From Aeromicrobium sp. A1-2 (GTDB taxonomy: Bacteria > Actinomycetota > Actinomycetes > Propionibacteriales > Nocardioidaceae), in assembly GCF_003443875.1 (NCBI RefSeq), contig NZ_CP027482.1, forward strand, positions 744,001 through 808,000: a stretch of 64,000 nt of DNA. Direction: 5' to 3'. A model generated the notes under the pieces. The model ran no database searches. It was not told the DNA's origin and saw nothing but the letters and a program-made list of their open reading frames with translations. Positions within the stretch are counted from its first letter, which is position 1. Each line of letters opens with the position of its first letter. The position numbers and the translations under genes are program-made. Shown here one piece after another: positions 8,761 through 19,100 of this stretch.

Positions 8761-8876
8761 GCTCAGCCGCGCCATGACGGCCAGACGGACGAGGAGCAGG
8801 CAGATCCTCGGCGTCCTGCACGACAGCTCCTGACCTGCACGACCACCATCACCACTCATCCCTCGGAAGGGGAATC

Positions 8877-9644
8877 ATGTCTTCAACCCAGCAGCGCACA
8901 GCGATCGTCACCGGGTCGGCCAAGGGCATCGGGCTCGCGGTCGCCACCGAGCTCACCGCGCGCGGATATCGGGTCGTGATCTCGGACATCGACGCCGAGG
9001 CATCGGACCGCGCGGCCGCCTCGCTCGAGGGCGCCATCAGCATTCCTTGCGACGTCCGCGACGAGGAGCAGGTCAAGGCGCTGGTCGACGGTGCCGTGGA
9101 ACAGTTGGGCCGGCTCGACCTCATGGTCCCGAACGCAGGCGTGGCGATCGTCGCCCCGCTGCTCGAGACCGATCTCGCAGCGTGGCGAACCGTGACCTCG
9201 GTCAATCTGGACGGGGTCTTCCTCTGCCTTCGCTACGCCGCTCCGGCGATCATGGCCTCCGGCGGCGGCAACATGGTCGCGATTGCCTCGGTCACAGGTG
9301 TCAACGGCACTGCGCTGGTCGGCTCGTACGCGGCCGCCAAGGCGGCGGTGATCAACCTCAGCAAGACCCTCGCGGTTGAGCTGCGAGATCACGGCGTGCG
9401 GGTCAACGCAGTCCTGCCCGGCTTCATCGGGACCGACCTCGTGATGGACCGGGCCGCGGAGTTCGAGGGCTACCTCGGTCTGCCCGCTGGTGGTTTCGAC
9501 GGTCTCATCGCGCAGAAGCAAGGTCGATACGGCACGCCCGAGGAGGTAGCCCGCGCGGTGGCATTCCTCGCCGATCCCGAGCAGGGCTGGGTCACGGGCA
9601 CGGCACTGACCCTGGACGGGGGACTTTCCGGCAGCCTGCTCTAG
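8877..9644 (+). CDS. Short-chain dehydrogenase/reductase (SDR)
   Basis: This 255-residue classical SDR carries TGSAKGIG (nucleotide binding, near residue 13), PNAG in place of the common NNAG, and YAAAK as the catalytic Tyr/Lys pair, with the serine in AIASVTG. The C-terminus is TLDGGLSGSLL. It starts at ATG 8877 after GGAAGGGGAA. A 116-base gap without hairpin separates it from the CoA ligase, so cotranscription is likely. It is the last gene of the TetR-controlled cluster, since a strong hairpin follows at 9653. A role as 3-hydroxyacyl-CoA or hydroxy-acid dehydrogenase in the same pathway is plausible but unproven. Confidence 0.87.
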   Translation: MSSTQQRTAIVTGSAKGIGLAVATELTARGYRVVISDIDAEASDRAAASLEGAISIPCDVRDEEQVKALVDGAVEQLGRLDLMVPNAGVAIVAPLLETDLAAWRTVTSVNLDGVFLCLRYAAPAIMASGGGNMVAIASVTGVNGTALVGSYAAAKAAVINLSKTLAVELRDHGVRVNAVLPGFIGTDLVMDRAAEFEGYLGLPAGGFDGLIAQKQGRYGTPEEVARAVAFLADPEQGWVTGTALTLDGGLSGSLL

Positions 9645-9652
9645 CCGCTGGT

Positions 9653-9687
9653 CCGGATGGGCGGTGCGGTCCGTTCCGCCCATCCGG
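9653..9687 (+). terminator. Hairpin terminator-like structure after SDR gene
   Basis: CCGGATGGGCGG (9653-9664) pairs perfectly with CCGCCCATCCGG (9676-9687) around an 11-base loop, nine bases after the stop codon. There is no clear T-run, as is common for actinobacterial terminators. It separates the CoA cluster from the arginine deiminase operon. Confidence 0.65.
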
Positions 9688-9804
9688 CTCTCCCGGTCAG
9701 GCCGCGGGACCACTGGCGTCGGTGACGGGACGTTGGGCCCTAACCGTTCGACTGCATCTCGCTGATCCTTGAGGCACCACCACCTGACCTCATCGGAGAC
9801 CAGC

Positions 9805-11325
9805 ATGTCGAGCACCACTCGCACCCCAGCGCCGGCAACGGGCAAGCCCGCGCGCGGGTTCCACTTCCCCAGCGCGTTCACCGTGCTGTTCGGGGTGACG
9901 ATCGCCGTATGGCTGCTCGCGTTCGTCGTGCCGACCGGTGCGTACAAGCTCGACGACAACGGCGCCCCGATTCCGGGCTCGTACGGCGGAGTGGATGCCG
10001 GGCTGAGCTTCGGCGACCGGCTCATGCAGCTGTTCATGGCGCCGATCAACGGCCTCTACGGCGTCAAGGCGTCCGAGGGTGGATTCATCGGTCCCTATGA
10101 GACCGGCGAGCTGTTCGGTGCGGTCGGCGTCTTCATGTTCGTGCTCGCGATCGGCATCTTCATCACGATGTCGATGAAGACCGGCGCGATCGACGTCGGC
10201 ATCGGCCGCGTGGCCAGGCGGTTCCAGTCACACGGCGTCGTGGTGATCGCCATCTTGATGGTGCTGTTCTCGCTGGGCGGCACGACCGAGGGCATGGCCG
10301 AGGAGACGCTCGGGTTCTACGCCCTGGTGATCCCGCTGATGCTCTCGCTGGGCTACGACCGGATGGTCGCCGCGGCCACGATCCTGGTCGGGGCCGGTGT
10401 CGGTGTGCTCGCCTCGACCGTGAACCCGTTCGCGACCGGAGTCGCATCGGACGCCGCCGGCATCTCGATCGGCAACGGCATCGGCTTCCGACTGCTGATG
10501 TACGTCGTGCTGGTCCCGCTGGGCGTGCTGTTCGTGCTGCGCTACGCCAGCAGGGTCAAGGCGGACCCGTCGCGGTCGCTCGTGGAGCCGAAGGATGGCG
10601 ACACCGAGCTGGCCGCACTCGGCATCGGCGAGACTCCGGCACTGACGGCGAAGCACAAGAGCGTGCTGACGATCGTCGGGCTGACATTCGCCTTCATGAT
10701 CTTCGCGATCGTCCCGTGGGCCCAGGTCATCAGCGGCCCCGATGCCGCAAGCTATGTCTGGCAGCTCGACTGGTACTTCCCGGAGCTCGCCGCCCTGTTC
10801 ATCGTGATGGCCGTCGTGGTCGGCCTCATTGGCGGACTGGGGGAGAAGGGGCTCACCGACACCCTGGTCCACGGGGCCGGAGACTTCATCGGTGTGGGAC
10901 TGATCATCGTCCTGGCCCGGGGGATCACCGTGATCATGAACAACTCGCAGATCACCGACACCGTCCTGCACTCGATGGAGGACGTCGTCAGCAACACCTC
11001 CGCCGGCGTGTTCGGTGTCCTGATGTTCCTCATCAACATCCCGCTGGCGTTCCTGGTGCCGTCGACATCTGGCCACGCGGCCCTGGCCATGCCGATCCTC
11101 GCGCCTCTCGCCGACTTCGCCGGGGTGTCCCGCGCGATGGTCATTACGGCCTTCCAGTCCGCCTCGGGCATCGTCAACCTGATCACCCCGACCTCGGCGG
11201 TAGTCATGGGCGGGCTGGCGCTCGCGAGGGTCCGCTACGACCAGTACCTGCGCTTCATGGCGCCATTCCTCCTGGTGCTCGTGGTCGTCTGCGGCGCCTT
11301 CATCGCGCTGGGATCCATGATCTAG
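9805..11325 (+). CDS. YfcC-family membrane transporter (putative arginine/ornithine exchanger)
   Basis: The 506-residue protein is strongly hydrophobic with about 12 predicted membrane spans and an N-terminal cytoplasmic tail of about 30 residues. It matches the YfcC/DcuC-like anaerobic C4-dicarboxylate and basic amino acid antiporter family. Family-like stretches include [29 protein letters not shown] and [20 protein letters not shown]. The start at ATG 9805 has GGAG seven bases before it. It stands 67 bases upstream of arginine deiminase in the same direction. YfcC-type proteins often replace ArcD in such loci, so arginine uptake coupled to ornithine export is the likely role. This is an inference from gene order. 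Confidence 0.8.
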   Translation: MSSTTRTPAPATGKPARGFHFPSAFTVLFGVTIAVWLLAFVVPTGAYKLDDNGAPIPGSYGGVDAGLSFGDRLMQLFMAPINGLYGVKASEGGFIGPYETGELFGAVGVFMFVLAIGIFITMSMKTGAIDVGIGRVARRFQSHGVVVIAILMVLFSLGGTTEGMAEETLGFYALVIPLMLSLGYDRMVAAATILVGAGVGVLASTVNPFATGVASDAAGISIGNGIGFRLLMYVVLVPLGVLFVLRYASRVKADPSRSLVEPKDGDTELAALGIGETPALTAKHKSVLTIVGLTFAFMIFAIVPWAQVISGPDAASYVWQLDWYFPELAALFIVMAVVVGLIGGLGEKGLTDTLVHGAGDFIGVGLIIVLARGITVIMNNSQITDTVLHSMEDVVSNTSAGVFGVLMFLINIPLAFLVPSTSGHAALAMPILAPLADFAGVSRAMVITAFQSASGIVNLITPTSAVVMGGLALARVRYDQYLRFMAPFLLVLVVVCGAFIALGSMI

Positions 11326-11392
11326 TGCCGCCGCTGCGCCGAACCCGACACACCAACCATTCATCCAGCACCATCCCAAGGAGATTTTGACC

Positions 11393-12622
11393 ATGACGTT
11401 CCATGTTGATTCCGAGGTCGGCGAGCTGCGCGAAGTGATCGTGCACCGTCCAGGCAGCGAGCTCTCCAGGCTCACCCCCGACAACGTCGACGAGCTGTTG
11501 TTCGACGACGTGATGTGGGCCGAGCGGGCTCGCGAGGAGCATGACGGCTTCGTCGCCCAGCTCCGCGGACGAGGCACGAAGGTGCACTACTTCGCCGAGC
11601 TGCTCGCCACCGCGATCGACCAGCCGGGGGCCCGCGAGTTCCTCCAGGACCAGCTCACGACGGCCACGCGTTTCGGCCCGGCGCTTGACGCTCCGCTGGA
11701 CTTCCTGGTCAACGAGACCCCGGCCGCTGAGCTCGCCGACATGATGATCGGCGGTGTGCTGAAGCGGGAGATCGCTCCCCGGCTCAAGGTGTCGAGCCTG
11801 CTGATGGAGTATCTCGACGACGAGGACTTCCTCCTGACGCCGCTCCCGAACCACCTGTTCCAGCGCGACAACTCCGCCTGGATGTACGGCGGCGTCTCGG
11901 TCAACCCGATGTCGAAGCCGGCCCGCAAGCGGGAGACCATCAACTCCCAGGTCATGTACAACTTCCACCCGATGTTCACGGGCGCCGACTTCACCTTCCT
12001 CTACGGCAACGATGCGTTGATCCACGAGCCGGCGACGATCGAGGGCGGCGACATCACGGTGATCGGCAACGGCGCCGTCATGATCGGCATGGGGGAGCGC
12101 ACCAGCCCCCAGGGTGTTGAGATGCTGGCCCGCCGACTGTTCGAGACCGAGACCGCGTCGAAGATCATCGTCGTGGAACTTCCGAAGACCCGCGCCTTCA
12201 TGCACCTGGACACCGCGATGACGATGATCGACAAGGACGCGTTCTGCGTCTATCCCTACCTACCGGACAACCTGCGGTCGTTCACGCTGACACCGGACGG
12301 GGCCGCGGGTCACTATCGCGTCGCGGAGAACGCCGAGCTCTTCGCGTCGGTCGCCGAGGCCATCGAGGTCGACAAGCTCCGGGTGCTTCGTGTGCCGACC
12401 ACACCGATGGCCGCAGCGCGTGAGCAGTGGGACGACGGCAACAACTTCCTGGCGGTGTCGCCGGGCGTGATCATGGGCTACGAACGCAACACGACGACCA
12501 ACGCGTACCTCACCGAGAACGGCATCGAGGTCATCCCGGTCGTGGGCTCGGAGCTCGGTCGCGGACGTGGCGGCCCCCGCTGCATGACCTGCCCGATCGT
12601 TCGCGAAGGAGTCAACGCATGA
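11393..12622 (+). CDS. arcA: Arginine deiminase
   Basis: The 409-residue protein converts arginine to citrulline and ammonia, the first step of the arginine deiminase pathway. The catalytic residues of the guanidino-modifying family are visible: [21 protein letters not shown], the histidine in [10 protein letters not shown], and the nucleophilic cysteine in [10 protein letters not shown] (Cys397). The ATG at 11393 is chosen over a TTG at 11387 because AAGGAG (11378-11383) sits nine bases before the ATG but only three before the TTG. The stop codon overlaps the next start (ATGA at 12619), so translation is coupled to ornithine carbamoyltransferase. The length matches the family. Confidence 0.95.
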   Translation: MTFHVDSEVGELREVIVHRPGSELSRLTPDNVDELLFDDVMWAERAREEHDGFVAQLRGRGTKVHYFAELLATAIDQPGAREFLQDQLTTATRFGPALDAPLDFLVNETPAAELADMMIGGVLKREIAPRLKVSSLLMEYLDDEDFLLTPLPNHLFQRDNSAWMYGGVSVNPMSKPARKRETINSQVMYNFHPMFTGADFTFLYGNDALIHEPATIEGGDITVIGNGAVMIGMGERTSPQGVEMLARRLFETETASKIIVVELPKTRAFMHLDTAMTMIDKDAFCVYPYLPDNLRSFTLTPDGAAGHYRVAENAELFASVAEAIEVDKLRVLRVPTTPMAAAREQWDDGNNFLAVSPGVIMGYERNTTTNAYLTENGIEVIPVVGSELGRGRGGPRCMTCPIVREGVNA

Positions 12623-13665
12623 CATCTCAGGATGGCGCCCCGAACAGCCCCCGGCCGATGACCGACCTGCAGCTCGGCGGCAAGAGCTTCACCAAGGAGC
12701 TCGACGTGACCGTGGAGCAGTGGCACGGTCTGCTCGACCTCGCCGCTGCGCTCAAGGCGGAGCGTCGATCCGGTCACGAGCGGTCAAGGCTGCGGGACAA
12801 GAACCTCGCCCTGATCTTCGCCAAGTCGTCGACCCGCACACGCTGCGCGTTCGAGGTCGCCGCACACGAGCAGGGCGCCCATGTGACCTACCTGGATCCG
12901 TCCGGGTCGCAGATGGGGCACAAGGAGTCGGTCAAGGACACGGGTCGGGTGCTGGGTCGGATGTTCGACGGCATCGAGTACCGCGGGTTCTCGCAGGCCA
13001 GCGTCGAGGAGCTCGCGACCTCCAGCGGCGTTCCGGTCTGGAACGGGCTGACCGACGAGTGGCACCCGACGCAGTCGCTGTGCGACATGTTGACGATGCT
13101 CGAGCACACCGACAAGCCAGCCGACCAGATCTGCTTCGCGTACGTGGGCGATGCCCACAACAACACGGCCAACTCGCTGCTCGTCGCCGGAGCCATGATG
13201 GGCATGGACGTCCGCATGGTCTCGCCGACCGAGCTGCGCAACCCGGATCACGTCGCTGACATCGCGACCGGCATCGCTTCGACCACCGGGGCAAGGATCC
13301 TGCAGACCAGTGACACCGCCCAGGGTGTGGCCGGGGCCGACTACGTGTACACCGACGTGTGGTTGTCGATGGGTGAGCCGGAAGCGGCGTGGGACGAGCG
13401 CATCGCGCTGCTGTCGGACTACCAGGTCAACGCCGAGCTGTTGGCGATGACGGGCAACCCCGACGTCAAGTTCATGCACTGCCTCCCCGCGTTCCACGAT
13501 CGCAAGACCGAGGTGGGCGACCACATCTTCCAGCGCACGGGTCGTACCTGCCTGGAGGTGACCGACGAGGTGTTCGAGTCCGAGCACTCGATCGTGTTCG
13601 ACCAGGCGGAGAACCGGATGCACACCATCAAGGCGGTCCTCGTGGCCACGCTCGAGACCCGCTGA
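12619..13665 (+). CDS. arcB: Ornithine carbamoyltransferase (catabolic)
   Basis: The 348-residue protein has the carbamoyl-phosphate binding motif [10 protein letters not shown], the HPTQ loop in [11 protein letters not shown], and the ornithine loop [10 protein letters not shown]. In the deiminase pathway it works in the phosphorolytic direction, turning citrulline into ornithine and carbamoyl phosphate. Sequence alone does not separate catabolic from anabolic forms; the assignment rests on its position between arcA and arcC. The ATG overlaps the arcA stop by four bases, with GAAGGA upstream. The carbamate kinase gene starts one base after its stop. The other arginine-biosynthesis genes are not in the window. 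Confidence 0.92.
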   Translation: MTSQDGAPNSPRPMTDLQLGGKSFTKELDVTVEQWHGLLDLAAALKAERRSGHERSRLRDKNLALIFAKSSTRTRCAFEVAAHEQGAHVTYLDPSGSQMGHKESVKDTGRVLGRMFDGIEYRGFSQASVEELATSSGVPVWNGLTDEWHPTQSLCDMLTMLEHTDKPADQICFAYVGDAHNNTANSLLVAGAMMGMDVRMVSPTELRNPDHVADIATGIASTTGARILQTSDTAQGVAGADYVYTDVWLSMGEPEAAWDERIALLSDYQVNAELLAMTGNPDVKFMHCLPAFHDRKTEVGDHIFQRTGRTCLEVTDEVFESEHSIVFDQAENRMHTIKAVLVATLETR

Positions 13666-13666
13666 C

Positions 13667-14602
13667 GTGCTGGTCGTCGTCGCGCTGGGAGGCAACGCGA
13701 TCCTGCGACGTGGACAACCCATGTCGGTGGAGAACCAGCGCGTCTCGATCGCCGAGGCCTGCGTCCCGTTGGCCCAGATCGCCGCGGACCACGACCTGGT
13801 CGTGTCCCATGGCAACGGGCCACAGGTCGGGCTGCTGGCGCTCCAGGCTGCTTCCTACGAGGAGATCAGCGAGTACCCGTTCGACGTCCTCGGCGCGCAG
13901 ACCGAGGGGATGCTGGGATACATGATCGAGCAGGAGCTGGGCAACAGGCTGGGCAACGACAGGGCGATCGCCACGCTGGTCACCCGTACCGTCGTCGACC
14001 CCACCGATCCTGCGTTTGACGACCCGACCAAGTTCGTCGGCCCGGTCTACACCGCGGATGAAGCCCAGGCGATGGCGGAGCGACATGGCTGGGTCATGAA
14101 GCCCGATGGTGCTGACGTGAGACGAGTCGTCCCTTCGCCCACGCCGCTGCGGATCGTGGAGACCAAGCCGATCCAGTGGATTCTCGACAACAAGGGCGTG
14201 GTGATCTGCGCCGGCGGCGGTGGCGTGCCGACAACTCGAGACCCCGTGACCGATCTCATCGTGGGGGTCGAGGCCGTGATCGACAAGGATCTGGCCAGCG
14301 CAGTCCTGGCGCGAGACCTCGGCGCGGACCTGCTCGTGATCGCGACCGACGTCGACGGCGTCTACGTCGACTGGAACGGACCTGACCAGCGACTCATCGC
14401 CGGCGCACATCCGGATGCGCTGAACCCGGACGACTTCCCGGCGGGTTCGATGGGGCCGAAGGTCCGGGCGGCCGCACAATTCGCCAGGGAGACCCAAGGT
14501 ACTGCGGTGATCGGCTCGCTGCGCGACATCGACAAGATGTTCGCCGGCACCGCGGGGACGACACTCAGTGCAGCGCGCTCGGGCGTCGAGTATCGGCCGT
14601 GA
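13667..14602 (+). CDS. arcC: Carbamate kinase
   Basis: The 311-residue protein begins with VVALGGNAILRRGQP and contains VSHGNGPQVGLL, AGGGGVPT and ATDVDGVYVDW, all signatures of the carbamate kinase branch of the amino acid kinase family. It transfers phosphate from carbamoyl phosphate to ADP, producing the ATP of the deiminase pathway. It starts at GTG 13667, one base after the OTC stop codon, and its own TGA overlaps the next GTG by four bases at 14599. The tight spacing shows one transcript from arcA through the P-type ATPase. Confidence 0.94.
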   Translation: MLVVVALGGNAILRRGQPMSVENQRVSIAEACVPLAQIAADHDLVVSHGNGPQVGLLALQAASYEEISEYPFDVLGAQTEGMLGYMIEQELGNRLGNDRAIATLVTRTVVDPTDPAFDDPTKFVGPVYTADEAQAMAERHGWVMKPDGADVRRVVPSPTPLRIVETKPIQWILDNKGVVICAGGGGVPTTRDPVTDLIVGVEAVIDKDLASAVLARDLGADLLVIATDVDGVYVDWNGPDQRLIAGAHPDALNPDDFPAGSMGPKVRAAAQFARETQGTAVIGSLRDIDKMFAGTAGTTLSAARSGVEYRP

Positions 14603-17322
14603 CGACGGTGGACCGGCCGCCCGCCACGTGGCATGACCTCGAGATCGGCGAGGCTCTGGAGGCCCTCTCGGCGCAACGCGGCGGTCTGACGGCCGAGGAT
14701 GCCGAGCGGCGGATGAAGGTGTACGGGCCCAACACCATCGAGCATGACGACGGGCCGCCGTGGTGGAGGGTCCTGGCCCGCCAGTTCACCAGCCCGTTGA
14801 TCTATGCCTTGATCGCATCGGCCGGCGTGGCCTTCGCGTTCGGCGAGGTTGTCAATGGCGCCGTCGTCCTCGCCGTCGTCCTCCTGAACTCCGCGATCGG
14901 ATTCGTCCAGGAGTTCCGCGCAGGACAGGCCATCAGCGCGCTGGCCGAGATGGTCGCCACACCCGCGAACGCGCTGCGGAGTGGCGAATGGACCGCAGTC
15001 GCATCCGAACGACTCGTTCCGGGCGATGTCGTCGAGATGGCACCGGGTGGCCGGGTGGTGGCTGATCTCCGCCTGATCGAGGACCACGGCCTGCGCGCCG
15101 ACGAGTCCGCTCTGACGGGCGAGTCGGTGCCGGTCGACAAGTCAGCCCGCAGCGTCCCGACCGAGACCGTGCTCGCCGAGCGTTCGTCGGTCCTGCACGC
15201 CGGCACGATCGTCAGCAGCGGGACGGGTCAGGGCCTGGTCGTGGAGACCGGCGGCAGCACCGAGCTGGGTCGTATCTCCGGTCTGCTGAGCAGCGCCGAG
15301 CGCACGGCGACACCCCTGACCCGCTCGATCGCCCTGCTCGGCTCCCGGGTCACCCGGATCATCGCCGCGGTCACCGTCGTGCTGCTCGCCGTCGCGCTGG
15401 CGAGGGGCTATCCGCTTGCCGACGCGGCACTCGCCGCCATCACGCTGGCTGTGGCCGCGATCCCTGAGGGCCTGCCGGCGATCGTGACGATCGCGCTCGC
15501 GATCGGCGTGCGTCGGATGGCCCGGCAACGCGCGATCGTCCGGGAGCTCCCCGCCGTCGAGACACTGGGTGCCACCAGCGTCATCTGCACCGACAAGACC
15601 GGGACGCTCACGCGCAACGAGATGGTCGTGCGCCGTGCGTGGACACCCGACGGTGAGGTGAGCTTCGAGGGCCAGGGCTACGCCGCGGAGGGCCGGGTCG
15701 TGCGGGACGGTGAAGAGGTCATGCAGGTTCCCGACTCGGTCGAGCGGCTTCTTGTGGCGGCGGTGCTCGCCAACGAGAGTCGTCTGACCGGTGATGCCGC
15801 GGCACGTCAGGTCGTCGGAGACCCGACGGATGCTGCGCTCCTGGCAGCGGCCGACCGGGCCGGGCTGTCTCGCAGTGCGTTGGCCGAGCGACCGCGTGTC
15901 GACCTGCTGCCCTTCGACGCCGATCGTCGCTACATGGCGGGGGTGTTCGAGACACCAGATGAGATAGCCGAACCCATGACGTATGTGAAGGGCGCACCGG
16001 AAGTTGTCCTCGAGCACTTCCCGGACCTCATGACGGCTCCGGCTCGCGAGGCGCTCGAGCGCTACGCGGGTGAGGGGATGCGTGTGCTGGCGTTCGCGCG
16101 CTACCGGGGAGTGCTGATGGCGGCGGCATCGTGGCCGGACACGCTGGAGCTGCTGGGACTTGTCGCGATGATCGATCCGCCGCGGGACGGTGTGGCCGAG
16201 AGCATCGCCGAATGTCATCGCGCCGGCATCGCGGTCAAGATGATCACGGGTGACCATCCGGGCACTGCGACGGCCATCGGTCGCGAGCTCGGCATCGTGG
16301 GTGAGCTGCCGGCCCTGACCGGCCCGGAGATCGCAGAGCTTGACGATGACGCGCTGCTCGCGCGGGTCGGCCGTACGGCTGTCTTCGCTCGCGTCGCCCC
16401 GGAGCACAAGCTCCGCCTCGTGCGGGCGCTGCAGGCCAACGGCGCAATCGTGGCCATGACGGGGGACGGCGTCAACGATGCGCCGGCCCTGCGCCAGGCC
16501 GATGTCGGCGTCGCGATGGGCATCACCGGTACGGCGGCCGCGAAGGAGGCCGCGGACATCGTCCTCGCGGACGACAACTTCGCGACGATCCGATCGGCGA
16601 TCTCAGAAGGTCGCCGCGTCTACGACAACCTGGTCAAGGCCCTGGCCTTCGCGCTCCCGACCAACGTCGGCGAGGGCCTCGTGATCCTGGTCGCAGTGCT
16701 GGTGTTCCCGGTGGTTGGTGGGCAGCCGATCCTGCCCATCGAGCCCGTGCAGATCCTCTGGATCAACCTGATCGCCACAGTCTCGCTGGCGCTGCCCCTG
16801 GCCTTTGAGGCCAGGGAGGCGGGACTCATGTCACGCGGCCCGCGTGACCCGCACGAGCCGCTGCTGTCACGCTTCGTGCTGGTGCGCACCGCCTACGTCG
16901 GCATCCTGATGTGTGCGATCGCCGTCGCGACGTTCGTGATCTCGCTCGACGCGTCGGGGGAGCCGCTGACGGGTGGGCAGACACCGAGCGACGGCGCCCT
17001 GGCCGAGGCGCAGACGCTTGCCGTCACCGCACTGATGTTCTTCCAGGTCTTCTACCTGCTCATGTGCCGCACTCTGAAGCAGCCGATCAGGTCGATCGGA
17101 TTCTTCTCCAACCACTACGTGTTCTTCGGCGTCGGCGCGGTCATCGTGCTGCAGGCCGCGTTCGTGCACGTCCCCGTCATGCAACAGGTCTTCAGCTCGA
17201 GCGGCCTCAACCTGACCCAATGGATGGTTGCGGCGCTCGCCGGTGCCGTGGTCGTGCCCGTCGTGGGGTTGGAGAAACTGGTGCGTAGACGCAGAACTCA
17301 TCAACCGAAAGGATCATCATGA
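14599..17322 (+). CDS. P2-type cation-transporting ATPase
   Basis: The 907-residue membrane protein is a P-type ATPase. It has the N-terminal cation ATPase domain (residues 10-75), the actuator motif [10 protein letters not shown] (about 173-182), the membrane motif [10 protein letters not shown] (about 287-296), the phosphorylated aspartate in [12 protein letters not shown] (near 332), and [16 protein letters not shown] (near 623). About ten membrane spans are present, with four to six in the C-terminal third. PEGLP in the fourth span points to Ca2+, Mn2+ or Na+/K+-like P2 enzymes rather than heavy-metal P1B pumps. The start is a GTG overlapping the carbamate kinase stop, so it is part of the deiminase operon, which is unusual. 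The ion is not determinable from sequence. Confidence 0.88.
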   Translation: MTTVDRPPATWHDLEIGEALEALSAQRGGLTAEDAERRMKVYGPNTIEHDDGPPWWRVLARQFTSPLIYALIASAGVAFAFGEVVNGAVVLAVVLLNSAIGFVQEFRAGQAISALAEMVATPANALRSGEWTAVASERLVPGDVVEMAPGGRVVADLRLIEDHGLRADESALTGESVPVDKSARSVPTETVLAERSSVLHAGTIVSSGTGQGLVVETGGSTELGRISGLLSSAERTATPLTRSIALLGSRVTRIIAAVTVVLLAVALARGYPLADAALAAITLAVAAIPEGLPAIVTIALAIGVRRMARQRAIVRELPAVETLGATSVICTDKTGTLTRNEMVVRRAWTPDGEVSFEGQGYAAEGRVVRDGEEVMQVPDSVERLLVAAVLANESRLTGDAAARQVVGDPTDAALLAAADRAGLSRSALAERPRVDLLPFDADRRYMAGVFETPDEIAEPMTYVKGAPEVVLEHFPDLMTAPAREALERYAGEGMRVLAFARYRGVLMAAASWPDTLELLGLVAMIDPPRDGVAESIAECHRAGIAVKMITGDHPGTATAIGRELGIVGELPALTGPEIAELDDDALLARVGRTAVFARVAPEHKLRLVRALQANGAIVAMTGDGVNDAPALRQADVGVAMGITGTAAAKEAADIVLADDNFATIRSAISEGRRVYDNLVKALAFALPTNVGEGLVILVAVLVFPVVGGQPILPIEPVQILWINLIATVSLALPLAFEAREAGLMSRGPRDPHEPLLSRFVLVRTAYVGILMCAIAVATFVISLDASGEPLTGGQTPSDGALAEAQTLAVTALMFFQVFYLLMCRTLKQPIRSIGFFSNHYVFFGVGAVIVLQAAFVHVPVMQQVFSSSGLNLTQWMVAALAGAVVVPVVGLEKLVRRRRTHQPKGSS

Positions 17323-17663
17323 ACATCTCCTTGACCGCGCTGGCGCGCGAGCAGCTCGAGATCGCGACATCTGCGGCGAGCGGCCGCAGTGCGCACTCGG
17401 TGCGCGGAGGACACGAGCACACCCTCCACCAGACCATGATCGCGCTGGCGGCCGGCCATTCCCTGGGCGAGCACGCGAACCCCGGCGAGGCCACGGTTCA
17501 TGTCCTGCAGGGCCGGGTGCGACTCGTTGCGGGTGATGACTCATGGGGAGGCGCCGCTGGGCACCTGATCGAGGTGCCGGACTCCCGCCACTCCCTCGAG
17601 GCGATCGAGGACTCCGTCGTGCTCCTCACGACGGTCAGCACGCGGGCCCCATCGACGGACTGA
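17319..17663 (+). CDS. Cupin-domain protein
   Basis: This 114-residue protein is a single small cupin barrel. Residues HTLHQTMIALAAGHSLGEHANPGEATVHVLQGRVRL show the first cupin motif (G-X-H-X-H-like with a Glu), and the second motif lies around LIEVPDSRHSLEAIEDSVVL. Metal ligands are probably the histidines and glutamate of the first motif and His in DSRHSLE. The ATG overlaps the ATPase stop by four bases, with GAAAGGA upstream, so it is the last gene of the arginine deiminase operon. It may be a sensor or small-molecule binding protein. No enzyme activity can be assigned. Confidence 0.8.
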   Translation: MNISLTALAREQLEIATSAASGRSAHSVRGGHEHTLHQTMIALAAGHSLGEHANPGEATVHVLQGRVRLVAGDDSWGGAAGHLIEVPDSRHSLEAIEDSVVLLTTVSTRAPSTD

Positions 17664-17705
17664 GTCGCCAGCGCTCCGCAGCCGGGAGCTCGATGACCGG
17701 CCGGT

Positions 17706-18560
17706 TCAGGCCGCTGCGGGGTAGCCCTCGCGCAGCGCCTCGACGAGGCTCTGGCGGCTCGGCTCCCAGCCGAGCTCGGTCTTGGCGCGTGCGCCGCTGG
17801 CCTGCTGGTCGAGCAGCAGCGCCTCGCCGAACCCGCCGAGTCGCTCGAGGGTCGCCTCGCGGCTCTCTGGCACGACCGCGCCGACCAGCGCCTCGCCGAG
17901 CTCACGCACCGTGGGGTTCTGTCCACTGGCGCCGACGTAGGCCCGTCCGCCGGGTGCCTTCTCGAGCGCCCGGACGTACAGGTTGGCCAGGTCATCGACG
18001 TGGACCGAGGTCCAGTGCTGGTCGCCACTGCCGATCAGCGCGACCCGGTTGCCGTCGACCGCGTCGCGGAGCATCGCGGGGATGCCCTTGCCGTGACCAT
18101 AGACGATGCCGGGTTGGACGACCGAGGCCCTGACGTCGGAGTCGAGCAGGCGCTGCTCGCCGGCGGTACGCCACTGCGTCAGCGCGGGGGAGTCGAGCTC
18201 GTCACCCTCACTGATCGAGGCGTTGCTGCCGTAGATCCAGATGCCCCCGGTGTGCACGAAGGGCTTGGTCGTGCCGCCGAACGCGGCCAACGCCGCATCG
18301 ATCACGGCATCGTTGAGAGCAATGTCCCGGTCGTCACTGCCGGCTGCGGTGTGGATCGCGCCATCGTGCTGACGGAGCTCCGAGGCGAGCCACTCCGCGT
18401 CGAACAGGTCGCCGATGATGCCTGTGGCGCCTGCGTCCTGGACTGCGAGCGACGACTTCTGGTTGCGGACTATCGCCGTGACGTGGTGTCCCGCGTCGAC
18501 CAGGTGGTCGAGCACGGCTGAGCCGATGAAGCCGGTTCCCCCGGTGAGCAAGATCTTCAT
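17706..18560 (-). CDS. NAD-dependent epimerase/dehydratase-family protein (atypical SDR)
   Basis: The 284-residue protein starts MKILLTGGTGFIGSAVLDHL, the extended/atypical SDR nucleotide-binding motif, and has the YG..K-like region VYGHGKGIPAMLRDAVDG plus HWTSVHVDDLANLYVRAL, typical of epimerase/dehydratase relatives. The active-site tyrosine could be that of IWIYGSN, but the usual YxxxK is not clear, so the catalytic role is uncertain. The ATG at 18560 is preferred to in-frame starts upstream, which add an Arg/Pro-rich segment. It is convergent with the cupin gene (42 bases between stops) and lies downstream of the DksA/TraR-like gene. Confidence 0.82.
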   Translation of the reverse strand: MKILLTGGTGFIGSAVLDHLVDAGHHVTAIVRNQKSSLAVQDAGATGIIGDLFDAEWLASELRQHDGAIHTAAGSDDRDIALNDAVIDAALAAFGGTTKPFVHTGGIWIYGSNASISEGDELDSPALTQWRTAGEQRLLDSDVRASVVQPGIVYGHGKGIPAMLRDAVDGNRVALIGSGDQHWTSVHVDDLANLYVRALEKAPGGRAYVGASGQNPTVRELGEALVGAVVPESREATLERLGGFGEALLLDQQASGARAKTELGWEPSRQSLVEALREGYPAAA

Positions 18561-18588
18561 ACCAGGGTCAACGGGGTGCTCGGGTGGC

Positions 18589-18939
18589 CTATTCCTGTCT
18601 CGTCGTGTGCGTGACGCACGTCCGGGCGGTGGGGCGCGCATCGAGTCGAGCCTCTGGGATCTGGGTCCCGCAGATCTCACACGTCCCGTACGTCCCGGCG
18701 TCGATCCGCAGGTGAGCGGCGGCGATCTCGGCCAGGCGGTGCCGGGCCTGCTCGATCATTGCCGACACCTGCGATCGCTCGAAGGCGATCGTCGCCCCCT
18801 CGGGGTCGTGCTCGTCGTCGGCGTTCGAGTCGGCCGAGGCTTCGATGATCCCGGTGAAGTCGCGGGTCAGGGCGGCGAGCAGATCCTGTGCGGACGCCCG
18901 CTCCAGGTCGAGTCGGGCGATGGCGCGAGCAGTCTCCAC
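18589..18939 (-). CDS. DksA/TraR-type C4 zinc-finger protein
   Basis: The 116-residue protein ends in CEICGTQIPEARLDARPTAR followed by TCVTH, the zinc finger of the TraR/DksA family (third and fourth ligands Cys and possibly His). The N-terminal part is a predicted coiled coil, as in DksA, which inserts into the RNA polymerase secondary channel. Actinobacterial members of this group are mostly of unknown role. The GTG at 18939 is chosen because CGGAGGG lies just upstream; an ATG at 18999 would overlap the terminator of the tRNA. It is separated from the tRNA-Lys gene by that terminator. Confidence 0.82.
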   Translation of the reverse strand: METARAIARLDLERASAQDLLAALTRDFTGIIEASADSNADDEHDPEGATIAFERSQVSAMIEQARHRLAEIAAAHLRIDAGTYGTCEICGTQIPEARLDARPTARTCVTHTTRQE

Positions 18940-18957
18940 GGGCGCCCTCCGTTCGCG

Positions 18958-18992
18958 AAAAAAGCGAAGACCCCGTTCGGCGAGGAACGGGG
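18958..18992 (-). terminator. Intrinsic terminator after tRNA-Lys
   Basis: On the minus strand CCCCGTTC and GAACGGGG (18992-18985 and 18978-18971) form an 8-bp stem with a six-base loop, followed shortly by six T residues (18963-18958). It ends the tRNA-Lys transcript and precedes the DksA/TraR-like gene. Confidence 0.85.
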
Positions 18993-19001
18993 CCTTCACA
19001 G

Positions 19002-19074
<73 letters not shown>

Positions 19075-19100
19075 GAAGCGAGGGAAACGTTATCAGCCAC

